A DNA stretch of 64,000 nt from Alphaproteobacteria bacterium (GCA_019137195.1 JAGVSR010000010.1:7383-71382), one strand, 5' to 3'. Shown: positions 8,515 to 18,158, counted from the first letter of the stretch. The notes: generated from the sequence alone by a model not told the origin. Numbers and translations: made by a program.

Positions 8515-9276
8515 GTGCGTCTCGAGCCCGACAATCACGCCTGGATCTTCGTCTCGCATGCGAGCGCCGACCTCCTGCAGGTGCGCAAGGTCAGGAACTA
8601 TCTCGAGGAGAAGGGCGCCTCGCCGCTCCTGTTCCACCTTCGCTCGCTGAAGGACCCGGACGAATTCTGGCCCTTGATCGAGCGCGAGATCGAGGAGCGC
8701 AGCTTCTTCCTCTATTGCGACAGCCCGGCGGCGGCCACGAGTCCCTGGGTGCGGCGCGAGCGGGCAAAGGTGGCCGAGGTGGCAAGGGTTAAGCAGAAGG
8801 TCGTGTGCGTCGGCGAGGTGAGGGTCGATACGGACGTGATCGACACCGGCGTGCTCGATGAGTTCCTCGCCAAGACGCGGGTGTTCCCGTCCTACTCCCA
8901 CGCCGACCTTGCCCGGGTGACGCCGTTCCTCGATGCGCTTCGGGAGGCTGGGTTTCAAGTTTACCGGGAGAGCCAGCGACCCCTGACCGCCGCCGACTGG
9001 AAACAGGGGCTCGACCTGCAGATGCTGGATCTCGAAGCAACGCTCCGACACGGCTGGGTGATCCCGTTCCTGACCCGGACGTCCGTGAGGAGCCCGTGGG
9101 TGGAGGCCTCGCTCAGGCGCACGCAGGACCTCGGCGGCCGGTTCATGCCGGTGCTGCTCGAGCCCGTCGAATGGCTGCCGAGAGAGGTCGCCATGATCCA
9201 GTATTTCGACGCGACCAGAGAGCCGGAGGTTGCGGCGGCCAGACTCACCCGCGAGTTGCTGCGCCGGGCCGGGTGA
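8515..9276 (+). CDS. Tandem TIR-domain protein
   Basis: 253 residues, GTG start at 8515. Two TIR-like domains lie in series with nothing else: domain 1 (about 9-105) begins WIFVSHASADLLQVRKVRNYL and continues FFLYCDSPAAATSPWVRRE; domain 2 (about 125-235) begins VFPSYSHADLARVTPFLDAL and continues VIPFLTRTSVRSPWVEASL. Both show the F(V/P)SYSH-like first strand, the box-2-like loop and the SPWV..E motif of TIR domains. TIR domains either cleave NAD+ or act as scaffolds. In NADase TIRs a Glu follows the conserved Trp; here the matching positions read FWPLIE and DWKQGL, so I cannot place a clear catalytic Glu in either domain. Downstream of a HAD phosphatase, convergent with prfH-rtcB2. Function unknown; immune signalling or adaptor role is inference. 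Confidence 0.85.
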   Translation: MRLEPDNHAWIFVSHASADLLQVRKVRNYLEEKGASPLLFHLRSLKDPDEFWPLIEREIEERSFFLYCDSPAAATSPWVRRERAKVAEVARVKQKVVCVGEVRVDTDVIDTGVLDEFLAKTRVFPSYSHADLARVTPFLDALREAGFQVYRESQRPLTAADWKQGLDLQMLDLEATLRHGWVIPFLTRTSVRSPWVEASLRRTQDLGGRFMPVLLEPVEWLPREVAMIQYFDATREPEVAAARLTRELLRRAG

Positions 9277-9551
9277 TCTGTAGCCTGGGCGCGATCGCCT
9301 CTCCCTTCCCGTCATGTCTGCGCCGCGAAGCGAGCGAGCGGCGTGAGGGAGGCGACTATCCACGGCAACGGGCCGCCTGGCTGCGACAGGGCTCACGTGC
9401 TCCGTTGCCGATCGACGTTGCTCGATCGGCTGCAGCTCCCGCTGTCGTGGACGGACGCCGACGTGGCCACGAAGGGACGGAAGCGGGCCATGTGCGAGGC
9501 GCCATCCGCTCGCGCATCGCGTCGAAACCACCGCCGTCGCGTGCGTCGGCC

Positions 9552-10217
9552 CTACTGCTCCCGCTCCCTGAACGCTGCACCCGTGAACGTGCGCACGGGC
9601 CGCCCGCGCTCGAGCGCGTCGTGATGGGTCCAGCGATCGCGGTCCGCGCCTGCGGCCGCCTCCGCCGCACGCGACCGCAGCGCCGCCGCAAGCCTGGCCA
9701 GCGCAAGCTTCTTGTTCATGGCTTGCGAGCGCTCCTCCCGCGCCGTGGCGACGAGCCCGGTCGGACGGTGCGTCGCCCGCACCGCGCTTTCCGTCTTGTT
9801 GACGTGCTGACCGCCCGGCCCCGACGCGCGCATGGCCTCGAGCACCACGTCCGACGCCTTGATCGCACCGCGGTCGCCGAGGTCCGGCGGATCGAGCACC
9901 TCGATGCCGGCGAACCAGTTCTTGCGTTTATGGTGCGGCCGGAAGGGCGACGGCGCCACCCACTTGACGCTGCCTGCCTGACGGCCAGCGAAGGCGCGCG
10001 CACCCTCGCCCGCGAGCGAGACGAGCGCCGAGAGCAGCGTGCCGCGTTCCTCGCCCGCGACCGCATCGATGACCACCGCCGCCAGCGACGCCGCCTCGGC
10101 CTCGCGAACGATCACCTCCGTGAGGTGCCGGACCGCGAGCTGGCACTCCGCCGGCCCGCGGCCCGCGGTGACGTGCAGCCACACGTGCTCGCGCCCGCTG
10201 GAGTCTCTGTCACTCAT
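9552..10217 (-). CDS. prfH: Peptide chain release factor homologue PrfH
   Basis: 221 residues, far shorter than RF1/RF2. The conserved GGQ peptidyl-hydrolase loop is SGPGGQHVNKTESAVRATH (GGQ at 135-137), as in class I release factors. The anticodon-mimicking domain of RF1/RF2 is absent; instead an N-terminal domain carries SPFRPHHKRKNWFAGIEV (90-107), a motif characteristic of PrfH. PrfH is known to rescue ribosomes stalled after nuclease damage to the 16S rRNA decoding centre, so that the partner ligase RtcB2 can reseal the RNA. The start codon overlaps the end of rtcB2 by 8 bases (ATGAGTGA), a translational-coupling arrangement. The C-terminus is Arg/Ala-rich, as expected for rRNA contact. 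Confidence 0.93.
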   Translation of the reverse strand: MSDRDSSGREHVWLHVTAGRGPAECQLAVRHLTEVIVREAEAASLAAVVIDAVAGEERGTLLSALVSLAGEGARAFAGRQAGSVKWVAPSPFRPHHKRKNWFAGIEVLDPPDLGDRGAIKASDVVLEAMRASGPGGQHVNKTESAVRATHRPTGLVATAREERSQAMNKKLALARLAAALRSRAAEAAAGADRDRWTHHDALERGRPVRTFTGAAFREREQ

Positions 10218-11388
10218 TGCCGCCCCTCCGCACCTTGTAGGTCAGCACCGGACGGTAGACGGCGATCGTTGAAACCAGCCCCGCCGCCTCCATGTCGGCG
10301 ACCACCTGCCGGATGTCCTTGTAGGCTTGCGGCGCCTCGTCGTAGAGGAGCTCGCGATCCTCGCACACGACACGCCCGCCGAGCTCCGTGCGCGCGAGGT
10401 CCTCCACGCGGTATTTGTGCGAGAGGCGCGATCTGGCATAGCCGCGCTGCCAGCGCCGGCCGGCCCCGTGCGCGAGCGACCATGCCGCCCGCCCCCCGTC
10501 GGGTAGCGCCCGGACGAGGAACGACGGCGTCCCGCGCGAGCCCGGGATCATCACCGCACCCGCCGCGAGCGCCTCACGCGTCGAGGCCGCGCCCTTGCGG
10601 TGGAACCACGCCGGCTGGCCGTCCAGATCCTCGCGTGTCACCATGTTGTGCGCGACGTCCGAGATGAGGCGCACCTCGGCCCCGATCTCGCCCGCGAACC
10701 GGTGCGCGATGAGCGCGCGGTTGCAGCGCGCGAAGGCGAGCGCCTGGTCGTGACGGTTGAGATAGTGCGCGGCTGCTTCGCTCTCCTCGTCGAGCGCGTT
10801 GCCACCATGGACGGCGATCAGCTCTTTGAAGATCGCCTGCCCGAGACCGCGGCTGCCGGAGTGGATGAGCACGGCGGCCCGGTCGCGTTCGAGCCCGAGT
10901 GCGCCGAACGCCGCCCCGTCGCGCACCTCGTCCACCACCTGTAGCTCGGCGAAATGGTTGCCGCCGCCGATGGTGCCGAGACCCGCGTCGGAGAGCGACA
11001 CGGGGAGGTCGAAGCGCGCACGCCACGGCGCGAGATCGCCGTCCCACGGCTGTTCGAGCCCAGTGACCGTTTTCGCCAGCCGGTCGAGCTTGAGCTTGCG
11101 CGCAGGAAGATCCGTCGCCCAGAAGCTCATGCCGCAACCGATGTCGTTGCCGGCGAGTGCCGGATAGAACCGCCCGCGCGACACGAACGCCGCCCCGACC
11201 GCGATTCCCTTGCCGGGATGCAGGTCCGGAAAGCCCGCAGCCAGGATCATGCCCGGGAGCCGTGCGGTCGTCTCGAGCTGCGCTAACGCGGCGCCCTCGA
11301 TCCAAGACTTGTCGGAGGTGAAAAGCCGGACGCGGCCGGAGGGGATCGTTCCCTCAGCGGGCGAGGCGTCCTTCGATGAGTTGTCCAT
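10210..11388 (-). CDS. rtcB2: RNA-splicing ligase RtcB2 (partner of PrfH)
   Basis: 392 residues, shorter than canonical RtcB (about 400-480) and of the RtcB2 type found with prfH. RtcB joins 2',3'-cyclic phosphate or 3'-phosphate ends to 5'-OH ends using GTP and Mn2+. All metal and guanylate motifs are visible: GNDIGCGMSF with Cys85, GGGNHFAE (His145), IHSGSRG (His175), DVAHNMV (His246), PGSRG, and the guanylylated histidine in SLAHGAGR (His307). The ATG at 11388 has no obvious ribosome binding site; it lies within the overlapping small frame 11354-11473, so translation may depend on that frame. Overlaps prfH by 8 bases. No archease or rtcA/rtcR neighbour, so this is the rRNA-repair pair and not the classical rtc operon. 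Confidence 0.93.
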   Translation of the reverse strand: MDNSSKDASPAEGTIPSGRVRLFTSDKSWIEGAALAQLETTARLPGMILAAGFPDLHPGKGIAVGAAFVSRGRFYPALAGNDIGCGMSFWATDLPARKLKLDRLAKTVTGLEQPWDGDLAPWRARFDLPVSLSDAGLGTIGGGNHFAELQVVDEVRDGAAFGALGLERDRAAVLIHSGSRGLGQAIFKELIAVHGGNALDEESEAAAHYLNRHDQALAFARCNRALIAHRFAGEIGAEVRLISDVAHNMVTREDLDGQPAWFHRKGAASTREALAAGAVMIPGSRGTPSFLVRALPDGGRAAWSLAHGAGRRWQRGYARSRLSHKYRVEDLARTELGGRVVCEDRELLYDEAPQAYKDIRQVVADMEAAGLVSTIAVYRPVLTYKVRRGGNE

Positions 11389-11473
11389 GTGATGTCAGGA
11401 GAGAATGAGTGCGATAGCCCGCGATGACACCACCGCGGACGGCGAAAGCGCGCGTCTCGATGGATGATGTCAT
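11354..11473 (-). CDS. Possible 39-residue leader peptide overlapping rtcB2
   Basis: ATG at 11473 is preceded by AAGGAGA (complement of 11481-11487) with 7-base spacing, a much better site than that of rtcB2. The frame encodes 39 residues starting MTSSIETRAFAVRGGV and ends at 11354, that is 35 bases inside rtcB2 in another frame. No family recognised. Because rtcB2 lacks its own Shine-Dalgarno sequence, ribosomes finishing or stalling on this frame could set rtcB2-prfH expression. Whether it is translated is unproven; the overlap with an essential part of rtcB2 could also be chance. Confidence 0.4.
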   Translation of the reverse strand: MTSSIETRAFAVRGGVIAGYRTHSLLTSHGQLIEGRLAR

Positions 11474-11592
11474 GGGGCACTCTCCTTCATGGGCTCGATT
11501 TGAGCCCGCGCTGATACACGCGAAAGACGGCAAAGGCAAGACGTCGAGGTCACGGCGTCGGGTCGGGTCCGGCCTCGATCGCAAGCTCTTGG

Positions 11593-12828
11593 TCACGAGC
11601 GACGCGGCGGCGGCCTGGATCGTGCGCTTCGGGCGAGCGTCACGGCGCGCGCTTCGGCTGGCTCGACGGCGATCGTGGCCGGGCGCGGGATCTCGGACGC
11701 TGACACGCCGAACGTCGCTTCGAGCGTCGCCTTGTCGTGTGCCGAGAGCCCCAGCCCGCGCACGGATGCTCTCAACCGCGCAAGGCGCGTCTCGAAGGCC
11801 AGGTGCGCGAGCCACCCCAAGGCTGCGCTGAGGACAATGCCGGACACCAGGGCGACCGGTCCGCGCGGGATAGCGAGCCAGGCCAGCAAGGTGAGTGCGG
11901 GCACGTGAAAGAGATAGAGCGGATAGGTCAGGTCGCCGATCGAGCGATCGGCGCGTTTCAGCCGGGCCGGGATCGGGACCTGCCGCCAGGCCACTGAGAC
12001 CAGCGCCAGCCAGATCGATAGAAGGGTGAGGAACAGGACGGCTTCGCCGATCAGGTTGCGGTCGAAATGCCGGGTCGGATGCAGATGATTGTCGGCGAGG
12101 ATGCTCGCCACGACCATCACGGCGGCGAGCGAGGCAACGCCACCGGCCGTCAGAGCCGACGAGCGCCGTTCCGCAACGGTAGCGTAGTAGACCGCCGCGC
12201 CGAGGACGAAGTGAGGAGCAAATGTCAGGGCTCCCCCCCTCAGCTGAGGAGCGAGACTGCAGAGCGCCAGGACCATGCCGACCACGCCGACCAGCACGCT
12301 CGATCGTGACGCGGCGAGGCGACTGCCGGGTATCATAAGCGCGAACACCACCGTGTAGAACAGCAGCTCGATGCGTAGCGCCCAGGCGACGAAGAGAACG
12401 AAGTCCGAGTTCATCTCGGAAAAAAACAGCGATCCGCCCGGCAGGATGCCTAGGACGTTCCGGACAACGTTGGCGAGCGAGAGACTTGGAGCCGTGACCC
12501 AATTCGCGGGCTGAGGGCCGGGGTTGACGGCGATGAGAGCGTAGAGTGCCAACGCACACAGAAGCGCGATCAGGTAGGTAGGGTAAATGCGCAGGATGCG
12601 GTTCGCGATGAACTCGACCGGCCGCCCGCGGTAGATCGTCGAGGCTGCCTCGGTGACGATGAACCCGGACAAGACAAAGAACATGAGAACGGCGACGCTG
12701 CCGACCTCGAGCGGTTCGAGGGCTGCGGCGAGCTCCGGAGGGAATGTCAGCTCGAGGGAGTGCTGGACCACGACCATCAGCGCAAGCAACAGGCGAAAGA
12801 TACCGAACAGGCGATAGTCGCTGGTCAT
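11593..12828 (-). CDS. Acyltransferase 3 family membrane protein (OafA/YrhL-like)
   Basis: 411 residues from ATG 12828, where the conserved family N-terminus begins (MTSDYRLFGIFRLLLALMVVVQHS). About ten hydrophobic helices follow, with the family signatures: His in helix 1 (QHS), VLMFFVLSGFIV, and NRILRIYPTYLIALL. The family transfers acetyl or other acyl groups to surface polysaccharides, lipid A or other cell-envelope molecules in the inner membrane. The last 50 residues are cytoplasmic, basic and Pro/Ser-rich. The neighbouring genes do not identify an O-antigen or exopolysaccharide locus, so the acceptor is unknown. The stop is 119 bases upstream of the small frame preceding rtcB2; co-transcription is possible. 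Confidence 0.9.
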   Translation of the reverse strand: MTSDYRLFGIFRLLLALMVVVQHSLELTFPPELAAALEPLEVGSVAVLMFFVLSGFIVTEAASTIYRGRPVEFIANRILRIYPTYLIALLCALALYALIAVNPGPQPANWVTAPSLSLANVVRNVLGILPGGSLFFSEMNSDFVLFVAWALRIELLFYTVVFALMIPGSRLAASRSSVLVGVVGMVLALCSLAPQLRGGALTFAPHFVLGAAVYYATVAERRSSALTAGGVASLAAVMVVASILADNHLHPTRHFDRNLIGEAVLFLTLLSIWLALVSVAWRQVPIPARLKRADRSIGDLTYPLYLFHVPALTLLAWLAIPRGPVALVSGIVLSAALGWLAHLAFETRLARLRASVRGLGLSAHDKATLEATFGVSASEIPRPATIAVEPAEARAVTLARSARSRPPPRRS

Positions 12829-13307
12829 GGATGTCCTGTTCTGGTGCGCCGGCGTCCCCTGCAACCCGTCGCGGGTCGCTCCTCGTCGCACGTGGATAGT
12901 CGCGGCACGAAGACCTGCCCGCTGGGGCTCTGCGGTCGCAACAACCCAAGAAGCGTGCCATGCGTGGTCGGACAGCTCTGCGGCATTCGGCCGAAGCGGC
13001 AGGCGAGGCTGGCGGCACATCGTGAGCCGCGACCATCCCTCGTCGTCCAGACCCGCCTGCTCGAGCCGACCCACGCACGGATAAAGGTCTGTTTGGTCCG
13101 CGTGATCCGATGGACGCGCCGCCGTCTCGAATCGCCGTCGAGCCAGTCTCCGGGAACGGGTCCGTCGCACGGCCGCCGATCATGGCGGACAAGACCGTGC
13201 CGCCCGACGGCCCGATCGGCCTCGTCGGCGGCGAGGCCATGCTGCGGCTCAGCCGCTCCTTGGTGCTGGCCCGGGGATAGGCCGACGAAGGCTGCTCGGA
13301 GACCGCC
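12829..13307. other. Intergenic stretch without a confident gene
   Basis: About 480 bases upstream of the acyltransferase gene and downstream of a small secreted-protein gene. A 32-codon plus-strand frame begins near 13179 (MADKTVPPDGPIGLVGGEAM) with no ribosome binding site; I do not call it. No tRNA-like fold or strong terminator seen. Confidence 0.4.
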
Positions 13308-13664
13308 CTACTTTGTCACGTAGCTCATCACGCTGCGCGCAGGCGTTGCCGTGGCCGTGCAGTCGGTATGTCCCGGCGTGCCTTCGCACGCGACGGTGCG
13401 TTCCTTGGCTCGCATCCACAGTGAGCTCGACTTCGGGCAGTCGCTCTTCACGGCCGCGCTCCATGCCTTGATGGCTCGCGACCGCGCGAGGCTGTCCGGC
13501 ACATTGCCCTTGTACGCCTTCCAGTCTTCACTGCCCTCGACGTGACTCGATCGTCCATGCCCGACGACCGCGCTCGAGCAGAGCTCGTTGCCGGCAGCCC
13601 GGGCCGGCCCCCAGAGGCTCAGCACCAGGGTGACGGCAAGGGGAACGGCGGCGGCACGCGGCAT
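13308..13664 (-). CDS. Small secreted four-cysteine protein, unknown function
   Basis: 118 residues from ATG 13664, selected because GAGGAG lies 8 bases upstream and a signal peptide follows (MPRAAAVPLAVTLVLSLW..ARA). The mature part, about 95 residues, has four cysteines (after ELC, SDC, VAC, TDC), suited to two disulfides in the periplasm, and basic/Ser-rich sequence (AIKAWSAAVKSDCPKSSSLW). No family recognised. It sits alone between aspC and the intergenic stretch upstream of the acyltransferase. Confidence 0.7.
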   Translation of the reverse strand: MPRAAAVPLAVTLVLSLWGPARAAGNELCSSAVVGHGRSSHVEGSEDWKAYKGNVPDSLARSRAIKAWSAAVKSDCPKSSSLWMRAKERTVACEGTPGHTDCTATATPARSVMSYVTK

Positions 13665-13912
13665 GGGGCTCTCCTCTCGGCTCTGCAGAAAAGGACACGA
13701 GCAAGCCTCTGATCTCGTGTGGCTCGGATTCCAACGTCCACTCAAGAAGCCAGCCGCGAGAATGAGGCGGACTTCAGCATCGCCACACGAGCGGTTTGCT
13801 TGTCTTTGGCGAGAGGCTAGCCCAAACGAAATGGAGCCGGACCAGAAAGGCCCGGCCCCAACGCGGGATGCGAAACGCCAACGGCCCCGCCAGGTCCGAC
13901 GGCGAGGCTCCG

Positions 13913-15202
<1,290 letters not shown>

Positions 15203-15449
15203 TCAAGGGGAGGGGGAAGCGGCAAGAAGTCGTTAATCTTTACCCGGTAAGTCTCGTCAACAAGGCATTAACGGGCAAATGGCGGCGTCGCAGCGTTGCA
15301 GCCGGAGCACAGGCTGCAAGGCTTTCGCGCGCCTCGCAAAAATAGCCCGACCTCGCCACAATCCGGGCAAACCCCGGCCACAGGGAATCGGTGTTCTTCC
15401 TCCCGGATCACACCGGCCACTCCCATTGCGCCGGAAGGAGACGAGAGAG

Positions 15450-15743
15450 ATGACGACGACCCCGTTTGCCAAGCACTTCCGCCGTTTCGCGGCCGATGCC
15501 CTTGTCGGCTTGGGTCTTTTTTTCGTGACCGCCGCCGTCACCGTGGGCAACGCGTCCCTCGCGGCGCCGGGCATCCTGGCCGAGGTTACCGAGGCCGCTG
15601 AGAAAGTCGCTGACGCCTCGAGCCCCGGCTTCCTGATGCTGGCGCTCGTCTCGTCGGTGCTGTTCGCGCTCAACATGGCCTTCTTCCGCCACATCCGCCG
15701 CTCTCACGCGGCGGTGCGCCGGCGCGGTTCGTCCGAGCTCTGA
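15450..15743 (+). CDS. Small two-helix membrane protein, unknown
   Basis: 97 residues from ATG 15450, with GGAAGGAG at 15433-15440. Two hydrophobic segments (about 15-35, ALVGLGLFFVTAAVTVG; and 62-80, FLMLALVSSVLFALNMAFF) are separated by an Ala/Glu-rich loop, and the tail is basic (RHIRRSHAAVRRRG), so the loop probably faces the periplasm and the tail the cytosol. No family recognised. It is oriented away from aspC, with which it shares a 328-base divergent promoter region. Confidence 0.7.
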   Translation: MTTTPFAKHFRRFAADALVGLGLFFVTAAVTVGNASLAAPGILAEVTEAAEKVADASSPGFLMLALVSSVLFALNMAFFRHIRRSHAAVRRRGSSEL

Positions 15744-15912
15744 GGGCCGGCCTGTGCGATCGCCCGGCACGGTCCTCAAATCCGAACCGGACGCTGGTGC
15801 GTAAGGCAGGTTAGGGATCGGTAATAAATCCGGCGAGCCGGACTGGTGACAGGACGAGCCTGTTACTATATTCGTCCCCACCGACCGAGGCGCCGATTAG
15901 GGATGAGGCCCG

Positions 15913-16392
15913 ATGTCCATGAATGATGCCAAGCGCGGCCTTCCCGCCATGGTTTCCGTGGCGATGGCCCTGTCGGTCGTGATCGGCCTCGGCGCCGGAA
16001 CCGCCGATCCGGGGCCGTCCATCGAGACCGGCTACTCGGAAGCGCTTGCCTCTGCAACCCGAGCACCTGACCCGTCCTCTCCTACCCCCATCTCCGGCAG
16101 CGAGGCCTACTGGCTCGGCCAGCCGTACCAGGGCCGCGAGGCCGCCGCCAGGGTCGAGCCGGCACGCTGGCAGTCTCCGGGCGAGACCATCATCGTCGGC
16201 GAAGGCAGCCATCAGCGGAAGCTCGAGATTGTGGCCGTGAGGCCGATCGAGGAGACGGCAACCCGCATCGACACCGCGGCCGGCATCAAGGGTCTCGACC
16301 TCACCGTCCGCGACCCAGCCGACCCCGAGGGCAAGCTCGAGCACCTCGTGGTCTCGGTCCCGGCCCCCACGGCCCCCGCTCGCGCGCTCTGA
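15913..16392 (+). CDS. Membrane-anchored or exported hypothetical protein
   Basis: 159 residues. A hydrophobic N-terminal segment (MVSVAMALSVVIGLGAGTA, about 13-31) acts as a signal peptide or anchor; the rest is soluble and acidic, with GSEAYWLGQPYQGREAAARVEPARW near the middle and beta-rich RKLEIVAVRPIEETATRID..LTVRDPADPEGKLEHLVVSV at the end. No family recognised. GGGATGAGG precedes the ATG. Likely a periplasmic protein; no operon partner (170 bases after the previous gene). Confidence 0.65.
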   Translation: MSMNDAKRGLPAMVSVAMALSVVIGLGAGTADPGPSIETGYSEALASATRAPDPSSPTPISGSEAYWLGQPYQGREAAARVEPARWQSPGETIIVGEGSHQRKLEIVAVRPIEETATRIDTAAGIKGLDLTVRDPADPEGKLEHLVVSVPAPTAPARAL

Positions 16393-16698
16393 CGCGACAC
16401 GAGGGCCTATCGTGCCGGGCGCTCGCGAGTGTCGCCAGGACACCGAACCGGCGACCGCCGTTGCCCCTGGCAAGCCGACCTTTCACGACCGATCAGTCAC
16501 GTCCCTGTTGCCTGACCCAGGTCACTCGATGCTAGGATGCGGCTGGGCTGCGGCCGGCAACCGACACGCCGGGCGAGGCTCTTGCGTGTGGCCCCTGAAG
16601 GGTCGGCTCGTGGGCCGGCCAATTGGGGCAGAGAGCCTGCGCGCAATTCGCTGTCGACCGGTCGCTACGCGCGACGCGCGCTCTGGGAGTTCAACGAC
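16393..16698. other. Intergenic stretch, no gene seen
   Basis: About 306 bases. No frame with a ribosome binding site, no clear hairpin with a U-run. It presumably holds the promoter of the small gene at 16699. Confidence 0.4.
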
Positions 16699-16878
16699 AT
16701 GCGGCTCAACCCGCCCACCATCCTCATCTTCCTGATGTCGTTCGTGCTCGCGTCCTTGGCGCTCGTCACCAAGCTCGGCTTCATCCCGATTCCCCGCTAC
16801 CTCCCGCACCAGGAGTTCTGGCTCTCCATCTCCGCCTATTTCACGCTGATGGTGGGGAACCTGGTGAAGGGGTTGTGA
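16699..16878 (+). CDS. 59-residue membrane protein, unknown
   Basis: ATG at 16699 preceded by GGGAG with about 9-base spacing. The product starts MRLNPPTILIFLMSFVLASL and has two hydrophobic stretches (7-24 and 38-56) with IPIPRYLPHQEFW between them. Small proteins of this form (YLPHQEFW..) are conserved but unnamed in Hyphomicrobiales as far as I recall. A longer in-frame reading upstream to 16537 has low-complexity Arg-rich sequence and is rejected. Confidence 0.6.
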   Translation: MRLNPPTILIFLMSFVLASLALVTKLGFIPIPRYLPHQEFWLSISAYFTLMVGNLVKGL

Positions 16879-17054
16879 GAGGGCGTCGTTTGGAGTGGGG
16901 TGGCCGCGCCGCGCCTCGGCCTGCCGCCTCGCTCGGCCTCGCGAGCATTCAACACACGACAGGATCGGCAAGCCTGCCCAACGGTCGACTGTTTGTCCTA
17001 CTTGGTCCATGACGGACCCGCGGAGTGTACGAGGCGTGATCGCTCCAGTGTCGA

Positions 17055-17297
17055 TCAGCCTTGCTCGCGACCCGCTCTCTTTTCCACCGGCCCGCCCAAG
17101 GCCCAGCCGATGGTCCAGCCGATCATGAGGCCGACCAGGTTGACGGCCATGAAGACGAGCTGATTGAGGTTCTCGACGTCGTCCGAGCTCTCGAACTTGT
17201 TCTGCGCGATGACCCAGGTGGCGACCGGATCGGCGAAGAACAGGAAGGCGATACCGGCGCAGATGGCCGCGCTGATGATGGCGATGACGTAGCGCAT
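17055..17297 (-). CDS. 80-residue two-helix membrane protein; candidate immunity partner of the Tae4-like amidase
   Basis: The product starts MRYVIAIISAAICAGIAFLF and has a second hydrophobic helix at about 48-68 (LVFMAVNLVGLMIGWTIGWAL). The loop between them (about 24-46, with NKFESSDDVENLNQ) is acidic and could face the periplasm. The tail is basic. No family recognised. It is the next gene downstream of the Tae4-like amidase on the same strand with a 97-base gap, which is where an immunity gene would be expected. Known Tai4 immunity proteins are soluble periplasmic proteins with a signal peptide, so this would be a different solution; the link is positional inference only. Confidence 0.6.
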   Translation of the reverse strand: MRYVIAIISAAICAGIAFLFFADPVATWVIAQNKFESSDDVENLNQLVFMAVNLVGLMIGWTIGWALGGPVEKRAGREQG

Positions 17298-17394
17298 GAC
17301 CCTTCCTCGTGCCTCTTTCTCTGCCTTCGCCTCGTGCCGCCGGGCGCCTGTCTGTCCCCTCTCCCCGTAGCGACGGGGCGAGCGAGTTCGAGCG

Positions 17395-17940
17395 TCATTT
17401 CACTTCCCAGAACCAGATCTCGCCGGCGTTCGCGTAGTTGGCGTAGTAGCCGGCCCATGCGAACCATTCGAGCAGCCACTTGGCCGACGTGCGGTAGCCG
17501 TTCCAGACGTCGATGTGATCGCCCGTTGCTCGATCGGTGTCGGTCGTGCGGTGCCAGTAGTCCTGGATGAAGATGATACCCGTGCGCCCGAAGATGCGGG
17601 TGTAGTAGCCGGCGGCGTCCCCGCCCGCGAATTTCTCGAGCGGGCCCAAGCCGTCGATCTTGGCCTTGGCGAGCCCGTGCGCCAGCGCCGACGCGTTGAT
17701 GATGTGCATATGTTCGCGCGGATGGACGGCACAGGTCGCAAGCCCGGGCAGCTGCGAGGGCTGCACGCCCGCGCGCCGGAGCGCCGTGCCCATGCGGATC
17801 GCGCACTGGTTCGAGAACACCGGGAAGCCCTGGCGGATCAGCGAGCCTTCGAGATTGGTAAGATCGTGTGGCGCGATGCAGGGCGTCTGCACGCTTTCGT
17901 TGATCGGGTGCCCCCGCCACAGCTCCTTGAACTCGAGCAT
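17395..17940 (-). CDS. Tae4-like type VI secretion amidase effector
   Basis: 181 residues from ATG 17940 with GAGGTG close upstream. It matches the Tae4 family along its length: N-terminal FKELWRGHP, catalytic cysteine segment NQCAIRMGTALRRAGV (Cys46), TGIIFIQDYW, the catalytic histidine segment GDHIDVWNGY (His142, Asp144) and the terminal GEIWFWEV strand. Tae4 enzymes are papain-like DL-endopeptidases that cleave the D-Glu/mDAP bond of peptidoglycan stems after delivery into a rival's periplasm. No signal peptide, consistent with delivery by a secretion machine. No T6SS gene, VgrG, Hcp or PAAR lies within the window, so it is an orphan or used otherwise. The small membrane gene downstream is the only candidate partner. 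Confidence 0.82.
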   Translation of the reverse strand: MLEFKELWRGHPINESVQTPCIAPHDLTNLEGSLIRQGFPVFSNQCAIRMGTALRRAGVQPSQLPGLATCAVHPREHMHIINASALAHGLAKAKIDGLGPLEKFAGGDAAGYYTRIFGRTGIIFIQDYWHRTTDTDRATGDHIDVWNGYRTSAKWLLEWFAWAGYYANYANAGEIWFWEVK

Positions 17941-18158
17941 CACGCACCTCGCCGACTGAGAGACCCGCTCCCCGCCGAGGGAACGACTTCCGGGCGTGAC
18001 TATAGGCTGGCGCCCCCGGCCTTGGCCAGTCCGGTCATCGGCCGCGTGCAACCTCCGTCCCCACGAGGAGGAGAGGCCCCCAAGGGAGCCGGCTCGTGGA
18101 GTGCTGCCGGGACCGCGTAACGACACCATCGGCGGACCGTTGCCGGTCGCCGGCCAAA

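Noticed and set aside
11354-13240. Long minus-strand frame covering the acyltransferase region
   Set aside because: Its sequence is Arg/Ser/Pro-rich without hydrophobic segments, while another frame encodes a clean ten-helix acyltransferase. Only the last 39 codons, which have their own ribosome binding site, were kept as a separate tentative small frame.
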